Shown in pieces: positions 36,882 to 46,797 of a stretch of DNA of 64,000 nucleotides. The DNA comes from Sulfurimonas sp. SAG-AH-194-C21 (GTDB lineage: Bacteria; Campylobacterota; Campylobacteria; Campylobacterales; Sulfurimonadaceae). The stretch is from positions 1 to 64,000 of the forward strand of contig NZ_JAEMVC010000005.1 of assembly GCF_029215985.1 (NCBI RefSeq), written 5' to 3'. The translations under genes were made by a program, and so were the position numbers. The notes under the pieces are model-generated. The model was not told where the DNA came from. It searched no databases and saw nothing but the letters and a program-made list of their open reading frames with translations. Position 1 is the first letter of the stretch. Every line of letters begins with the position of its first letter.

Positions 36882-37937
36882 TTGAAGAAGATTTTCTTAT
36901 ATCTCTTTATACTTGTATGTACTCTTGAAGCTGAAGATAATAATGCTGTTCCTGTTCATGGTTTTTTTGATGTTGGGGCAGGGTATGCGCAGGAAGATGG
37001 ACATGTTAATTTTACTAAAGGTGCATTAGATTTTTACTATACTAAAGATATAAGTGAAAAGATTAATGTATTTATTGATTTAGTTGTAGAGAGTGATGGT
37101 AGTGCTACTGTAGTTGATTTAGAACGCTTATATATTAAGTATGATATGCATGAGTACCTTCAAACAACTTTTGGTAAGTTTCATACTCCTTATGGTTACT
37201 GGAACACAGCTTTTCATCACGGTCTCCAAATCCAGACATCTATACTCCGACCAAAATTTTTAGCATTTGAAGATGAAGGTGGTGTTCTTGCTTCACATAG
37301 TTTAGGTATTTTAGCAAGTGGAAGTATTGAAGATTTTTCATATGATATGTATATTACTAGTGGTTCTCGCATAACTCAAAATGGCACAAGTAGTATAAAT
37401 CCAAATAAGGATGGTTCGCTTACTCTAAATAGCGGTGCAGAGCAAGATGAAAATAAAATGTATGGCGCAAACTTAGCATATTATTTTAATGAGACAAAAG
37501 TAGGGGTACACTCTTTTTATCAAAAAGTAAATATTTTTGGCAATCGCACTTCTGAAGTATTTACCAATGGTGCTTATATAGCTGCTGAACTTGAGAATTT
37601 AGAGTTTTATTCAGAAGTGTATGTTTTTTATAATAAGAATGGTTCAGGACAATACAAAGATGAGTATTTAGATTCTGAGGCTTATTATGCACAACTTGCA
37701 TATGATTTTGATGGTATTAAACCTTATATCCGATTTGAGTATACACACTATAATGAAAAAGATTTTTATTTTTCGGCACAACAAGCTACAGCAGGTGGTT
37801 CTTATGATAGACAAACACTTGGAATAAATTACAGTCTCAACAGAGATGCAAATATAAAACTTGCAGTTATTCGTACAAACACACATTCTGTATCTGATAC
37901 AGTAGATGTACTTGCACAGTTTGCAGTAAGGTTTTAA
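36882..37937 (+). CDS. Outer-membrane porin-like beta-barrel protein
   Basis: 351 residues. Short signal peptide (IFLYLFILVCTLEA) and a barrel rich in alternating aromatic and polar residues; TTFGKFHTPYGYWNTAFHH is reminiscent of porins and phosphate-selective OprO/P-like proteins; the C-terminus ends AQFAVRF with terminal Phe, the BAM recognition signal. Start is TTG at 36882. First gene of a three-gene unit with a binding-protein-like gene and a hybrid kinase. Substrate unknown. Confidence 0.8.
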   Translation: MKKIFLYLFILVCTLEAEDNNAVPVHGFFDVGAGYAQEDGHVNFTKGALDFYYTKDISEKINVFIDLVVESDGSATVVDLERLYIKYDMHEYLQTTFGKFHTPYGYWNTAFHHGLQIQTSILRPKFLAFEDEGGVLASHSLGILASGSIEDFSYDMYITSGSRITQNGTSSINPNKDGSLTLNSGAEQDENKMYGANLAYYFNETKVGVHSFYQKVNIFGNRTSEVFTNGAYIAAELENLEFYSEVYVFYNKNGSGQYKDEYLDSEAYYAQLAYDFDGIKPYIRFEYTHYNEKDFYFSAQQATAGGSYDRQTLGINYSLNRDANIKLAVIRTNTHSVSDTVDVLAQFAVRF

Positions 37938-37939
37938 AA

Positions 37940-38332
37940 ATGAAACTTATACTTCTTCATTTTTTCATTTTTTTAGGAACTTCACTTATCGCGGATAAAA
38001 TATATGTAATCGCAAATGAAGATATACAAACTTCACGCGATGAATTGAAACGATTTTTTTCAGCAAAATCAGACTATATAAATGGTCAGAAATTTAAACG
38101 TATCAGTAATGCAGAAGCGCTTGAATCTCTTGCAGAACTTGCATTTTCTATTAATGAAAAGAAGTTATCTAAGAAATGGATAAAACAAAACTTTAGAAAA
38201 GGAACTCCATTCCCTACTTCACTCAAAAACAATGAAAAGACTATTGAGTGGGTAAAGAATCATAAAAAAACTATTGGTTTTGTAGATACTAAACCTAAAA
38301 ATATAGTTGTAATTTATACATTTGGTAAGTAG
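37940..38332 (+). CDS. Small periplasmic PstS-like binding protein
   Basis: 130 residues with a signal peptide (LILLHFFIFLGTSLIA). The remainder (KIYVIANEDI, SRDELKRFFSAKSDYINGQKF, WVKNHKKTIGFVD) resembles the short proteins annotated as phosphate ABC transporter substrate-binding-like, one lobe of a PBP fold. It is too small to be a normal transport-binding protein and no ABC transporter genes are nearby. Two bases after the porin gene, 3 bases before the kinase: a ligand-presenting role for the kinase is plausible but inferred. Confidence 0.65.
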   Translation: MKLILLHFFIFLGTSLIADKIYVIANEDIQTSRDELKRFFSAKSDYINGQKFKRISNAEALESLAELAFSINEKKLSKKWIKQNFRKGTPFPTSLKNNEKTIEWVKNHKKTIGFVDTKPKNIVVIYTFGK

Positions 38333-38335
38333 AAT

Positions 38336-40186
38336 ATGCTAAAAAGTTTAAAATATCGTTTTATTATGATCTTGACTTTTATATTTTTGAGTATAGCTAC
38401 AATGGCATATATCCAGTATAGTTACTCCTTGAAAATACAGAAGCTTTATGAAGCACAGTTAGCACTTAAAGAGTTACAAGTAAAACACAAAGAGATGAGT
38501 CTCGCACAAACACAGTACTTTTTAACGCATAAAGAGAAGTATGTAACGGATGTAGAGGTCTATGCAAATACTATAGATGTTTATTTAGAAATTGTTGATG
38601 ATTACTTGGAGGAGTTTACATACTCCACTGTTTTAGAAAATGAGATGAATATGTACCTTGATACATTTTTAAAAATAGTTGCATCACATAAGCATAAAGA
38701 TAATATACTTCTCAAAAAGCTATATGCACATACAGATAAAATTAATGGATACATAGAGAAAGAAAAAAATCGCTTAGTTCCTATAGTAAGTAGTAAAATT
38801 GAGTCTGCAATACATGTACAAAATAGTATTTATATCTTTATGCTGGTGATAGTAATGCTACTGCTAATTATTCTTTTAAGACCAGTTGTTACTTCAATAT
38901 CTCTGTTTAAAAGTTTTTTTACACACCATACAGATGCAAATGAACGACTTGACTTAGAGAAGCTTTACTTTAATGAGGTACAAGACATCGCAATTTTGGT
39001 AAACAGTATGCTTCAAGATCAAGAAAAAGTACAAAAAGAACTAGTAGAGTCTAGAGATGAAGCACTAAACTTACAAAAAGTTAAAGATGAGTTTTTGAGT
39101 AATATGAGTCATGAACTGCGAACACCACTCAATGCAATTGGTGGATTTGCAGGCGTATTGCTCCGTAAATTACCTGAAGAAAAAATAGTGATAGAGCCAA
39201 TTGTTGATAGTGCACAGCATCTTTTACAACTGGTTGGAGATATATTGGACCTTTCTAAAATTCAAAGTGGGAAGTTTCAAATAGCACCGGAACTTTTTAT
39301 GTTAGATGATGAACTTGTACACTTCTCTCATGGGTTTGAACCGCTTATGCAAAAGAAAAATATTGATTTTATCTTTACATATACGGGAGAACAAGATCTT
39401 CAGTTTTATGCTGATTGGTTTAGAATCTCTCAAATATTAAATAACTTTATATCCAATGCATTGAAGTTTACAGCTGAGAACGGCAGAATAGAGTTTAATG
39501 TATCCTTTAAAGACAATAAACTTTATATGGCCATTAAAGATAGTGGAATAGGTATAAAAGAGGAAGCACTTGAACTTATTTTAAAACCTTTTGAGCAGTC
39601 TGATTCGGGTATTGCTAGAAATTTTGGAGGGACTGGTCTGGGTTTAACAATAGCAAAAACATTAACAGACATGATGCATGGAACATTTAATATTGAGAGT
39701 ATATATGGTAAAGGGAGTACTTTTAGTATCGCGCTTCCTCTCTCCTGTGTTGTGTATGAGAAAACAGATGTGCAACTAGAGCGTGCAGAAGATGAAAATG
39801 ATGTTTTCTTTAAAGGAACGCATGTACTCATTGTTGAGGATAATAAAACAAATCAACTTCTTTTAGAGATGTTACTTGATGATTTGGAAATAAGTGCAGA
39901 TATCGCTAATGATGGGCAAGAAGCACTAGATATATTTGAAGAGCATAAATATGCAATGATTTTAATGGATGAGAATATGCCAAATATGGGTGGAGTAGAA
40001 TCCATGTTAGCTTTAAGAAAAACATACAAAGAATTACCACCCATCATTGCAGTGACTGCAAATGCTATGAAGGGAGATAGAGAACGTTTAATGGATGTTG
40101 GTATGGATGACTTTTTGTCTAAACCTATAGATAATAATATTTTTGTTACACTTCTAAAAAAATATTTAAAAATAAATAATTCTTAA
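38336..40186 (+). CDS. Membrane hybrid histidine kinase
   Basis: 616 residues. Two membrane helices (about 8-30 and 163-183) enclose a helical periplasmic sensor domain of about 130 residues. H-box SNMSHELRTPLNAIGG with H259, HATPase domain with NFISNALKFTA and GGTGLGLTI, then a receiver domain (VLIVEDNKTNQ, acceptor D545 in ILMDENMP, SKPID lysine). No HPt or DNA-binding output, so it must pass phosphate to another protein. Third gene of the porin/binding-protein/kinase unit. Confidence 0.87.
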   Translation: MLKSLKYRFIMILTFIFLSIATMAYIQYSYSLKIQKLYEAQLALKELQVKHKEMSLAQTQYFLTHKEKYVTDVEVYANTIDVYLEIVDDYLEEFTYSTVLENEMNMYLDTFLKIVASHKHKDNILLKKLYAHTDKINGYIEKEKNRLVPIVSSKIESAIHVQNSIYIFMLVIVMLLLIILLRPVVTSISLFKSFFTHHTDANERLDLEKLYFNEVQDIAILVNSMLQDQEKVQKELVESRDEALNLQKVKDEFLSNMSHELRTPLNAIGGFAGVLLRKLPEEKIVIEPIVDSAQHLLQLVGDILDLSKIQSGKFQIAPELFMLDDELVHFSHGFEPLMQKKNIDFIFTYTGEQDLQFYADWFRISQILNNFISNALKFTAENGRIEFNVSFKDNKLYMAIKDSGIGIKEEALELILKPFEQSDSGIARNFGGTGLGLTIAKTLTDMMHGTFNIESIYGKGSTFSIALPLSCVVYEKTDVQLERAEDENDVFFKGTHVLIVEDNKTNQLLLEMLLDDLEISADIANDGQEALDIFEEHKYAMILMDENMPNMGGVESMLALRKTYKELPPIIAVTANAMKGDRERLMDVGMDDFLSKPIDNNIFVTLLKKYLKINNS

Positions 40187-40197
40187 AAAGGTAAAAA

Positions 40198-40845
40198 TTG
40201 CGTAAAAGAATCTTCGTAACAGCTACAAATACTGACATAGGTAAAACATACACAACGCTTAAACTTTTAGAAAACTATGCATCCAAAGGCATATCAGTTG
40301 GTGTGATTAAACTCATTGAGACAGGTGTTGTTGATGGTGTTTATCCTGATGGAGATATTCTTCTCTCTGCTCTTAAAAAGCTAAATCCTGCTTGTAGTGA
40401 TTTTAGTGTTAATGATGTGGTACCTATCTCTTATGAGCTTCCAGCAGCTCCTTTTATCGCTTCACAAGGTAAGGCACTTGACTTTGGTGTTTTAAATGAT
40501 GCAATTGATAAGATGGAAGCGGTGTGTGATATTCTGATTATTGAGGGGGCAGGTGGCTTACTTGTTCCTGTTGATGGAAACTTTATGATGATAGACCTTA
40601 TCCCATTTTTTAATGCAGTTGGGCTTCTTGTAACGCATTGTGCTCTTGGATGTATAAATGACAGTATGCTTTCTTTAGGAGCACTACAAAGTCGAAATAT
40701 AGATGCAATGATGGTTTTTAATCAACGCACAGAAGATGGAGATTTCTCTACTATCAGTCAGCCATATTTTGTAAGTAAAGATATTGAGATATTAAAAGTA
40801 GATGAAGACATTGACACAATTTGCGATGTCTTGTATAATCTCTAA
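40198..40845 (+). CDS. bioD: ATP-dependent dethiobiotin synthetase BioD
   Basis: Closes the ureido ring of dethiobiotin from DAPA, CO2 and ATP, the step before biotin synthase. 215 residues. P-loop TATNTDIGKTYTT (about residues 7-19), GVIKLIETGV and EGAGGLLVPVDG are the BioD motifs. Start is TTG at 40198 with AAGG about 6 bases upstream. Other bio genes are not in the window. It lies between the kinase gene and pyrB, with an AAAGGAA site before pyrB. Confidence 0.92.
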   Translation: MRKRIFVTATNTDIGKTYTTLKLLENYASKGISVGVIKLIETGVVDGVYPDGDILLSALKKLNPACSDFSVNDVVPISYELPAAPFIASQGKALDFGVLNDAIDKMEAVCDILIIEGAGGLLVPVDGNFMMIDLIPFFNAVGLLVTHCALGCINDSMLSLGALQSRNIDAMMVFNQRTEDGDFSTISQPYFVSKDIEILKVDEDIDTICDVLYNL

Positions 40846-40869
40846 AATATTTATGATTAAAGGAACTAT

Positions 40870-41739
40870 ATGGCACACTTGATTCGTACTGATGATTTTA
40901 CTATAGAAGAGATAGAAGGTATATTAGCTGATGCGAAAAAGTTTAGCCAAGGTGGTTTTGAGCGAATACTCAAAGATAAAATCATCATAACACTTTTTTT
41001 TGAAAACTCAACACGTACTAAAAGTTCTTTTGAGATAGCAGCAAAAAGACTAGGTGCTGAGATGGTTCATTTAGATGTAGCCAAAAGTTCAACGAAAAAA
41101 GGGGAAACTCTTGTAGATACAGCTATGAATCTTGATGCGATGGGTCCTCATGCCATCATAGTTCGACATCAAAATGCAGGGGTGCCAAAAATCCTCTCCA
41201 AGCACACAAATGCGAGTATATTAAACGCGGGAGATGGAGCACATGCTCACCCTTCTCAAGCACTACTCGACCTTTACACCCTCAAAGAACATTTTGGAGA
41301 TTTAAAGGGCAAAAAAATAGCTATAGTTGGAGATATCAAAAACTCGAGAGTTGCTAACTCTAACATAGAACTTCTGTCGCGTTTTGGAATGGAAGTGATT
41401 TTAGTAGCCCCTCCTCACTTTCTACCAAAAACTTCACTCCGTTCAACTCACTTTTTACCTGAGATAATTGATGAAGTAGATGCTATTATGAGCCTAAGAA
41501 CACAGACCGAACGCCACTCTTCTCAAAGTTATGCCTCACTTAAAGACTATGCGAGTGATTTTTGTATCACAGAAGAGTTACTCGGAGATAGAGATATTAT
41601 ACTCCTTCACCCTGGTCCAGTTCACAGAAATATAGACATAACAGATGCTCTTTTGGATGATAAACGCTGTAAAGTTTTAGACCAAGTAAGTAATGGTGTC
41701 AATATCCGTATGGCAATTTTAAAGAAACTTATAGCCTAA
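40870..41739 (+). CDS. pyrB: Aspartate carbamoyltransferase catalytic subunit
   Basis: Joins carbamoyl phosphate and aspartate in pyrimidine synthesis. 289 residues. Carbamoyl phosphate-binding [13 protein letters not shown] (about 46-58), [25 protein letters not shown] and the C-terminal [11 protein letters not shown], all intact. No pyrI beside it, typical for this phylum. AAAGGAA precedes the ATG. pabB begins 5 bp downstream. Confidence 0.96.
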   Translation: MAHLIRTDDFTIEEIEGILADAKKFSQGGFERILKDKIIITLFFENSTRTKSSFEIAAKRLGAEMVHLDVAKSSTKKGETLVDTAMNLDAMGPHAIIVRHQNAGVPKILSKHTNASILNAGDGAHAHPSQALLDLYTLKEHFGDLKGKKIAIVGDIKNSRVANSNIELLSRFGMEVILVAPPHFLPKTSLRSTHFLPEIIDEVDAIMSLRTQTERHSSQSYASLKDYASDFCITEELLGDRDIILLHPGPVHRNIDITDALLDDKRCKVLDQVSNGVNIRMAILKKLIA

Positions 41740-41744
41740 ACTGT

Positions 41745-42683
41745 ATGGATATAGAACTTTTAAATACTCTTGGCAAGAGAAGAGAACCTTTTGTATTTAT
41801 AAGCGACTTTAAGGGTGAAAATGTCAAGGTTATTCTTCTTAAGGATTTAGATAATTCAGATGTGAGTTTCTCTATAGATGAAAACTTTACTTATAAAAAA
41901 CACCCCTATTCTTTAAAAACTAAACCTATAGAATTCTCGGACTATGCATTAAAGTTTGATAAAATAATACAAAAGATAAAAGAGGGAAAAACATATGTTA
42001 TAAACCTCACTCAAGCTACTCCTATAAAGACAGACTTGTCTTTAAAAGAGATATATACTAGTGCAAATGCGCACTATAAACTACGATATAAAGATGAGTT
42101 TGTCTGCTTTTCTCCTGAAAAATTCATACAAATAAATGATAATGTAATTAGTACATTCCCAATGAAAGGAACAATAGATAGTGCTATACCTAATGCTGAG
42201 GCAAAGATTTTAGGCGATTCAAAAGAGACAGCTGAACATATTATGATAGTTGACCTACTGAGAAATGACCTCTCCATAGTTTCTAAAAATGTAAAAGTGA
42301 AAAGGTTTCGTTATCTTGGTGAAATAAATGCAGGAGATAAAAAACTTTTACAAGTTAGCTCAGAGATAAGTGGTGACCTTGAAAAAAACTGGCATGAAAA
42401 TATAGGGAGCATTTTAAATGCACTGCTGCCTGCTGGAAGTATCAGTGGTGCACCAAAGAAGAGTACTTTAGAAATAATAGAAGAAGTCGAAGGTTATGAA
42501 CGTGGTTTTTTTACTGGTGTTTTTGGTGTTTTTGATGGAAAAAGTTTTGATAGTGGCGTTATGATTCGTTTTATAGAAAAAACAGATAAGGGTTACTTTT
42601 ATAAAAGTGGTGGTGGGATTACTTTAGATAGTGATGCAAGTTTAGAGTATAATGAGTTACAAAATAAAATATATTTACCATAA
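41745..42683 (+). CDS. pabB: Aminodeoxychorismate synthase component I
   Basis: Makes 4-amino-4-deoxychorismate from chorismate for folate synthesis. 312 residues, the short form with only the chorismate-binding domain: KIKEGKTYVINLTQAT, STFPMKGTI, MIVDLLRNDLS and LPAGSISGAPKKSTLEIIEE, with the Lys of TFPMKGTI type as in PabB. Anthranilate synthase (TrpE) is the closest alternative, but length and the IVDLLRNDLS/KKSTLEIIEEVE context favour PabB. Confidence 0.85.
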   Translation: MDIELLNTLGKRREPFVFISDFKGENVKVILLKDLDNSDVSFSIDENFTYKKHPYSLKTKPIEFSDYALKFDKIIQKIKEGKTYVINLTQATPIKTDLSLKEIYTSANAHYKLRYKDEFVCFSPEKFIQINDNVISTFPMKGTIDSAIPNAEAKILGDSKETAEHIMIVDLLRNDLSIVSKNVKVKRFRYLGEINAGDKKLLQVSSEISGDLEKNWHENIGSILNALLPAGSISGAPKKSTLEIIEEVEGYERGFFTGVFGVFDGKSFDSGVMIRFIEKTDKGYFYKSGGGITLDSDASLEYNELQNKIYLP

Positions 42684-42692
42684 TGGAATAAA

Positions 42693-43982
42693 ATGATAAC
42701 TAAAGAAAATTTTTTTACAAGTGCTTGGAATTTTAATGAGTATGAATCTGATCTAAAAAGTAGATTTCAGATGATAAATATAGCGATTGCCTTATCTACA
42801 TTTGGTCTCTTAACTGGAATAACAGCTAATATATTCAAGGATATATCAGGTCTAGTTCCACTTGAACTTAGTTTACTCTCCATAAACGTACTTTTATTTT
42901 TCTTGTTGCGTTATAAAAAGGAGTCTTTAAAATTTGTTTCACTAGTTGAAACAGGACAATTTACATTACTTTTTTTAGTATTGATATATGTGAGTGAACC
43001 TTCGCAACTTAAACATATTTGGATATTTACATATCCTATCCTTTTACTCTATTTTCAAAATGAAAATAACTCTGTGTATTGGGTTGTCTTTATGCTTTTT
43101 ATGCTTTTAGTAGCACCTATGCAACCCTTTATTGATATTCTTTATACACAATTTCAAGTTGTTTACATATCGATAGTCTTGATTATTATTAGTCTGATTG
43201 TCTATTTTTATCAAAATAAAATGGATGAATCAAAAGCTATAATTAACAGACAAGTAAGTGAACTAGTAAATAAAGATAGACTTATAACCCTTCAATCAAA
43301 ACAAGCAGTTATGGGTGAGATGATTAGTATGATTGCACATCAATGGAGACAGCCTCTCTCAACGGTTACACTCAGTATAAGTGATCTACAATTGAAAAAA
43401 ATGTTAGGCAAAGAGATTGATGATAAGTATATGAATAAATCCTTACAAGATATTAGTGATACTATCATCTACCTTTCAGATACTATTGATGATTTTCAAA
43501 CATATTTCGCACCAAATAAAAGTATGAGTGAAGAGAATATTTGTGAGATAATAAATCGTGCAATAAACTTTACACAAGGACGGATTAATAACGCTGGAAT
43601 TACCTTGAAATTTACTGAAAAAATTGATGGCTTAATTCAAACATATTCGAATGAACTTGTGCAGGTGGTTTTAAATATACTTAACAATGCAATCGATGAA
43701 CTCGTTGAGCATAAAAAAGAAAAGTCAATAATTATTGTTAAAGTTTTAGAGAGGAAAAATAGTTTTGAAGTCCTAATAGAAGATAATGGTGAAGGGATAC
43801 TTGAAAATAATCTAGAGTCTATTTTTGAACCCTACTATAGTACAAAAGGGAAGAATGGGACAGGACTTGGTCTGTATATGTCACAGATGATTATGCAAAA
43901 ACAGTTTAATTCAAAGATAGAAGTACAGAGCTTAAAATATGGAACACAGTTTCGCATAGAAGTTCCTAAAAAACTCGTATAA
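42693..43982 (+). CDS. Six-helix membrane sensor histidine kinase
   Basis: 429 residues. About six closely spaced membrane helices (residues about 27-165) form an integral sensor without a periplasmic domain, as in MASE-type kinases. A short coiled coil leads to the H-box MIAHQWRQPLST with H216 (HxxxQP type) and a HATPase domain with VVLNILNNAIDEL, EDNGEGI and GTGLGLYMS. No receiver. No regulator gene next to it, so an orphan kinase. Preceded by TAATGG; 9 bp after pabB. Confidence 0.87.
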   Translation: MITKENFFTSAWNFNEYESDLKSRFQMINIAIALSTFGLLTGITANIFKDISGLVPLELSLLSINVLLFFLLRYKKESLKFVSLVETGQFTLLFLVLIYVSEPSQLKHIWIFTYPILLLYFQNENNSVYWVVFMLFMLLVAPMQPFIDILYTQFQVVYISIVLIIISLIVYFYQNKMDESKAIINRQVSELVNKDRLITLQSKQAVMGEMISMIAHQWRQPLSTVTLSISDLQLKKMLGKEIDDKYMNKSLQDISDTIIYLSDTIDDFQTYFAPNKSMSEENICEIINRAINFTQGRINNAGITLKFTEKIDGLIQTYSNELVQVVLNILNNAIDELVEHKKEKSIIIVKVLERKNSFEVLIEDNGEGILENNLESIFEPYYSTKGKNGTGLGLYMSQMIMQKQFNSKIEVQSLKYGTQFRIEVPKKLV

Positions 43983-43998
43983 TTTATATTTTCTTCGT

Positions 43999-44004
43999 TA
44001 TAAT
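43999..44004 (+). promoter_or_regulatory. Probable -10 box of tal
   Basis: TATAAT 27 bp before the tal ATG at 44032, with AAAGG (44020-44024) as ribosome-binding site. Confidence 0.45.
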
Positions 44005-44031
44005 AGAGTAAAAATTAAGTAAAGGTATGGA

Positions 44032-45012
44032 ATGTACATAGAAGATTTAAAGTTTTCACTCTGGGCAGATTTTATTGAGCGTGACTATTTAGATAATGAA
44101 TTTAAAGAGCTTATTGATAAAAAAATAATAAATGGAGCGACTTCTAATCCTGCTATATTTAAAAATGCAATTTTAACTTCTTCTGCATACAAAAAACAAC
44201 TAAAATCTCTAGGTAATATACCTGCAAAAGAGAAGTATGAAGCTCTTGCTATTTATGACATAAGTAAGGCTGCTGATATTTTAAGACCTCTGTATGATAC
44301 GAAGGATGATGGGTATGTAAGTATAGAAGTTGATCCCTCTCTCTGTGATGATGCACCTGCTACTATAGCAGAGGGTAAAAGACTTTTTAAAACTATAAAC
44401 CGTCCAAATGTGATGATAAAAGTACCAGCAACAACAGCAGGATATATTGCGATGGAAGAACTTACTTCTGTTGGTATTCCTGTAAACGCGACACTTGTTT
44501 TTAAAAAAGCACAAGCAATTGCTTGTGCAAATGCTTTTAAACGCGGTGTATATAGGTACGACAAGATAGTTGATACTGTGGTTAGTATATTTGTTTCTCG
44601 TATCGATAGAGCACTAGATAAAGAACTCGCTGCGAAGGGAATAGATGTAGCACTGAGCGGTATTTATAATACAGCAAGTATTTATGCAATAATTGAGCAG
44701 ATGGATGTTAAAGGATGTCGTGCTTTGTTTGCGAGTACTGGTGTAAAAGATGATAGTTTAGCCGCTGACTACTATATAGAAAATCTTCTTGCATATAACA
44801 GTGTAAATACAGCTCCTGTAGATACAATCATGGCGTTTACAAAAAATAGTGTGACTACAAGTGCCTTACCAATAAAAAAAGAAATTATTGATGCACATTT
44901 TAGTAAAATACAAGAGGCAGGCATTGATTTTGAGGCTCTTTTAGATACCCAAGTAAAAGTAGGGCTAGAAACTTTTAAAGATGCATTTAAAGAGATACTG
45001 GAGTCGATATGA
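44032..45012 (+). CDS. tal: Transaldolase
   Basis: Pentose phosphate pathway enzyme that moves a dihydroxyacetone unit between sugar phosphates. 326 residues. Motifs: GATSNPAIFKNAI (near residue 35), SIEVDPSLCDDA, and VMIKVPATTAGYIA with the Schiff-base lysine (about residue 129). The N-terminal sequence is of the subgroup seen in Helicobacter and Campylobacter. The stop overlaps the pilT start (ATGA). Confidence 0.95.
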   Translation: MYIEDLKFSLWADFIERDYLDNEFKELIDKKIINGATSNPAIFKNAILTSSAYKKQLKSLGNIPAKEKYEALAIYDISKAADILRPLYDTKDDGYVSIEVDPSLCDDAPATIAEGKRLFKTINRPNVMIKVPATTAGYIAMEELTSVGIPVNATLVFKKAQAIACANAFKRGVYRYDKIVDTVVSIFVSRIDRALDKELAAKGIDVALSGIYNTASIYAIIEQMDVKGCRALFASTGVKDDSLAADYYIENLLAYNSVNTAPVDTIMAFTKNSVTTSALPIKKEIIDAHFSKIQEAGIDFEALLDTQVKVGLETFKDAFKEILESI

Positions 45013-46193
45013 AGACAGAAGTTGATGTAAGTAAATTAACATTTGAGCAGTTACAAAAAATACGTGTTCATTTAAAGAAAATGATTGAAGTTGGAGGGAG
45101 TGACCTTCATATTAAAGCAAATGCTGTCATTCGTGCCCGAATTAATGGTAATATTGTACAGTTTTCAGGTGGTATTTTTTCAAAAGAAGATGCGATGACT
45201 TTTGCAAAAGAGCTACTAAAAGGTCGTTTTGGGGAATTTGTAGAAAAAAAAGAGCTTGACTTAGTCTATCCTTTTGACGAGAACAACCGTTTTCGTGTAA
45301 ATATCTTTTTTCAAATGGATGGTGTTTCAGCTGTTTTTCGTGTCATTCCTGTCAAAATTCCTTCTTTTGATGAACTCCATCTTCCTGATATTGTGAAGAG
45401 TTTTACAAAAAAAGACAGAGGTCTAGTTCTTGTAACTGGAGTAACGGGTTCTGGAAAATCAACAACACTAGCAGCTTTAATCAATGAGATAAACTTAACA
45501 AGAAAACAGCATATTATTACTATTGAAGATCCTATTGAGTTTGTGCATAAAGATAGGAACTGTATTATTAATCAACGCTCAGTTGGACAAGATACTCTCT
45601 CCTTTGGTTCGGCACTTCGAGCCGCTCTTCGTGAAGATCCAGATATTATTTTAGTTGGAGAGATGCGTGATAAAGAGACGATAAACCTTGCACTTCATGC
45701 AGCAGATACCGGACACTTAGTTTTCTCAACCCTGCATACAATTGATGCTAAAGAGACTATTAACCGTATTATTGGGCAGTTTCCATCAGAAGAGCAAAAT
45801 CGTGTACGACTCTCAGTCGCAGGGGTACTCCAAGGTGTAATCTCCCAGCGTTTAGTTCCTACCGTTGATGGTGGCCGTCGTGCTGCGATGGAAGTTCTTG
45901 TAAAAACTCCTAGAATTGAAAAACTAATTATGGAAAATCGTGATTATGAAATTAGAGATACTATTGAGGCTGGAAAAGAGCACTATAAATCACAAAGTTT
46001 TGATCAGTCTATTCTTGATTTGTACAATGATGGGATTATTTCAAAAGAACAAGCGATGAAAAATGCGACATCTTCATCTGACTTGGAACTTAAAATCAGT
46101 GGTCTTACAAGTGGTAAGGCAAGTGATAAAACTAATACTAGCCAAAGTATACAAATTGAGCATGATGATACAGACATCTTTGACTTAAAGTAA
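45009..46193 (+). CDS. pilT: PilT-type retraction ATPase
   Basis: 394 residues. Hexameric ATPase that drives pilus retraction. N-terminal PAS-like domain (VGGSDLHIKANAVIRARING), Walker A GVTGSGKSTT (about 136-145), Walker B LREDPDIILVGEMRD, the His box TGHLVFSTLHT and the C-terminal AIRNLI-like region replaced by KEQAMKNATSSSDLELKISG. PilT is distinguished from PilB by its shorter N-terminus. With the PilMNO-like genes at 4501-6594 it points to a type IV pilus or DNA-uptake machine encoded in pieces around the chromosome. Confidence 0.93.
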   Translation: MKTEVDVSKLTFEQLQKIRVHLKKMIEVGGSDLHIKANAVIRARINGNIVQFSGGIFSKEDAMTFAKELLKGRFGEFVEKKELDLVYPFDENNRFRVNIFFQMDGVSAVFRVIPVKIPSFDELHLPDIVKSFTKKDRGLVLVTGVTGSGKSTTLAALINEINLTRKQHIITIEDPIEFVHKDRNCIINQRSVGQDTLSFGSALRAALREDPDIILVGEMRDKETINLALHAADTGHLVFSTLHTIDAKETINRIIGQFPSEEQNRVRLSVAGVLQGVISQRLVPTVDGGRRAAMEVLVKTPRIEKLIMENRDYEIRDTIEAGKEHYKSQSFDQSILDLYNDGIISKEQAMKNATSSSDLELKISGLTSGKASDKTNTSQSIQIEHDDTDIFDLK

Positions 46194-46212
46194 TATTTAA
46201 AGCATAAATGGG

Positions 46213-46218
46213 TATAAT
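46213..46218 (+). promoter_or_regulatory. Probable -10 box of rplY
   Basis: TATAAT (context ATGGGTATAATTTC) 30 bp before the rplY start, followed by AAGGAAA as ribosome-binding site. Confidence 0.5.
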
Positions 46219-46248
46219 TTCAACCATTTTTAAACACAAGGAAATAAT

Positions 46249-46785
46249 ATGTTAGAAGGTATCGTTAGAGAGAGTATGACAACAGGAGCTACAAAAGCGC
46301 TTCGTCGAGATGGTTATCTAATTGCAAATATCTACGGAAAAGGTCTTGAGAATATCAATGCTGCATTCAAATCAAATGAGTATATCCGTACTGTTCGTAA
46401 TAAAGAAACTATAGCATTCCCAGTTACAGTTGCTGGTAAAGAATTAAATGTAGTTGTTCAAGGCTATGAGTCTCATGCAGTTACAGGAAACTTACTTCAC
46501 GTTGATTTAATGGTTACTCAAACAGGAGTTGAAGCTAAATTCAATATTCCTATAGTAGCAGTTGGTGAAGCATTAGGTCTTAAGAACAAAGGTCTTGTTC
46601 ATATGGCTAAAGAGCGTTTAACAGTTAAATGTACACCAGAAAACTTAATGAATACAATAGAAATAGATGTAACAGAGATGGATACAGGTGCTTCTAAACT
46701 AGTACGTGATCTTCCAGAACTTGCAAATATTACAATTGTTGATTCTGATCGTGTTGCTTTAATAAGTATCATTAAAGCGAAGTAA
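46249..46785 (+). CDS. rplY: Ribosomal protein bL25, CTC form
   Basis: 178 residues: an N-terminal bL25 5S rRNA-binding domain (about 1-90) and a C-terminal TL5/CTC beta domain (about 95-178) as in general stress protein Ctc. Recognisable features are LEGIVRESMTTGATKALRRDG, LLHVDLM and VDSDRVALISI. Upstream of pth, as in Helicobacter. Confidence 0.93.
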   Translation: MLEGIVRESMTTGATKALRRDGYLIANIYGKGLENINAAFKSNEYIRTVRNKETIAFPVTVAGKELNVVVQGYESHAVTGNLLHVDLMVTQTGVEAKFNIPIVAVGEALGLKNKGLVHMAKERLTVKCTPENLMNTIEIDVTEMDTGASKLVRDLPELANITIVDSDRVALISIIKAK

Positions 46786-46797
46786 CACTATGTTAAA

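Noticed and set aside
36882..38332. Phosphate transport operon
   Set aside because: The PstS-like protein is too short and there are no pstC, pstA or pstB genes beside it, so a sensory role is preferred.
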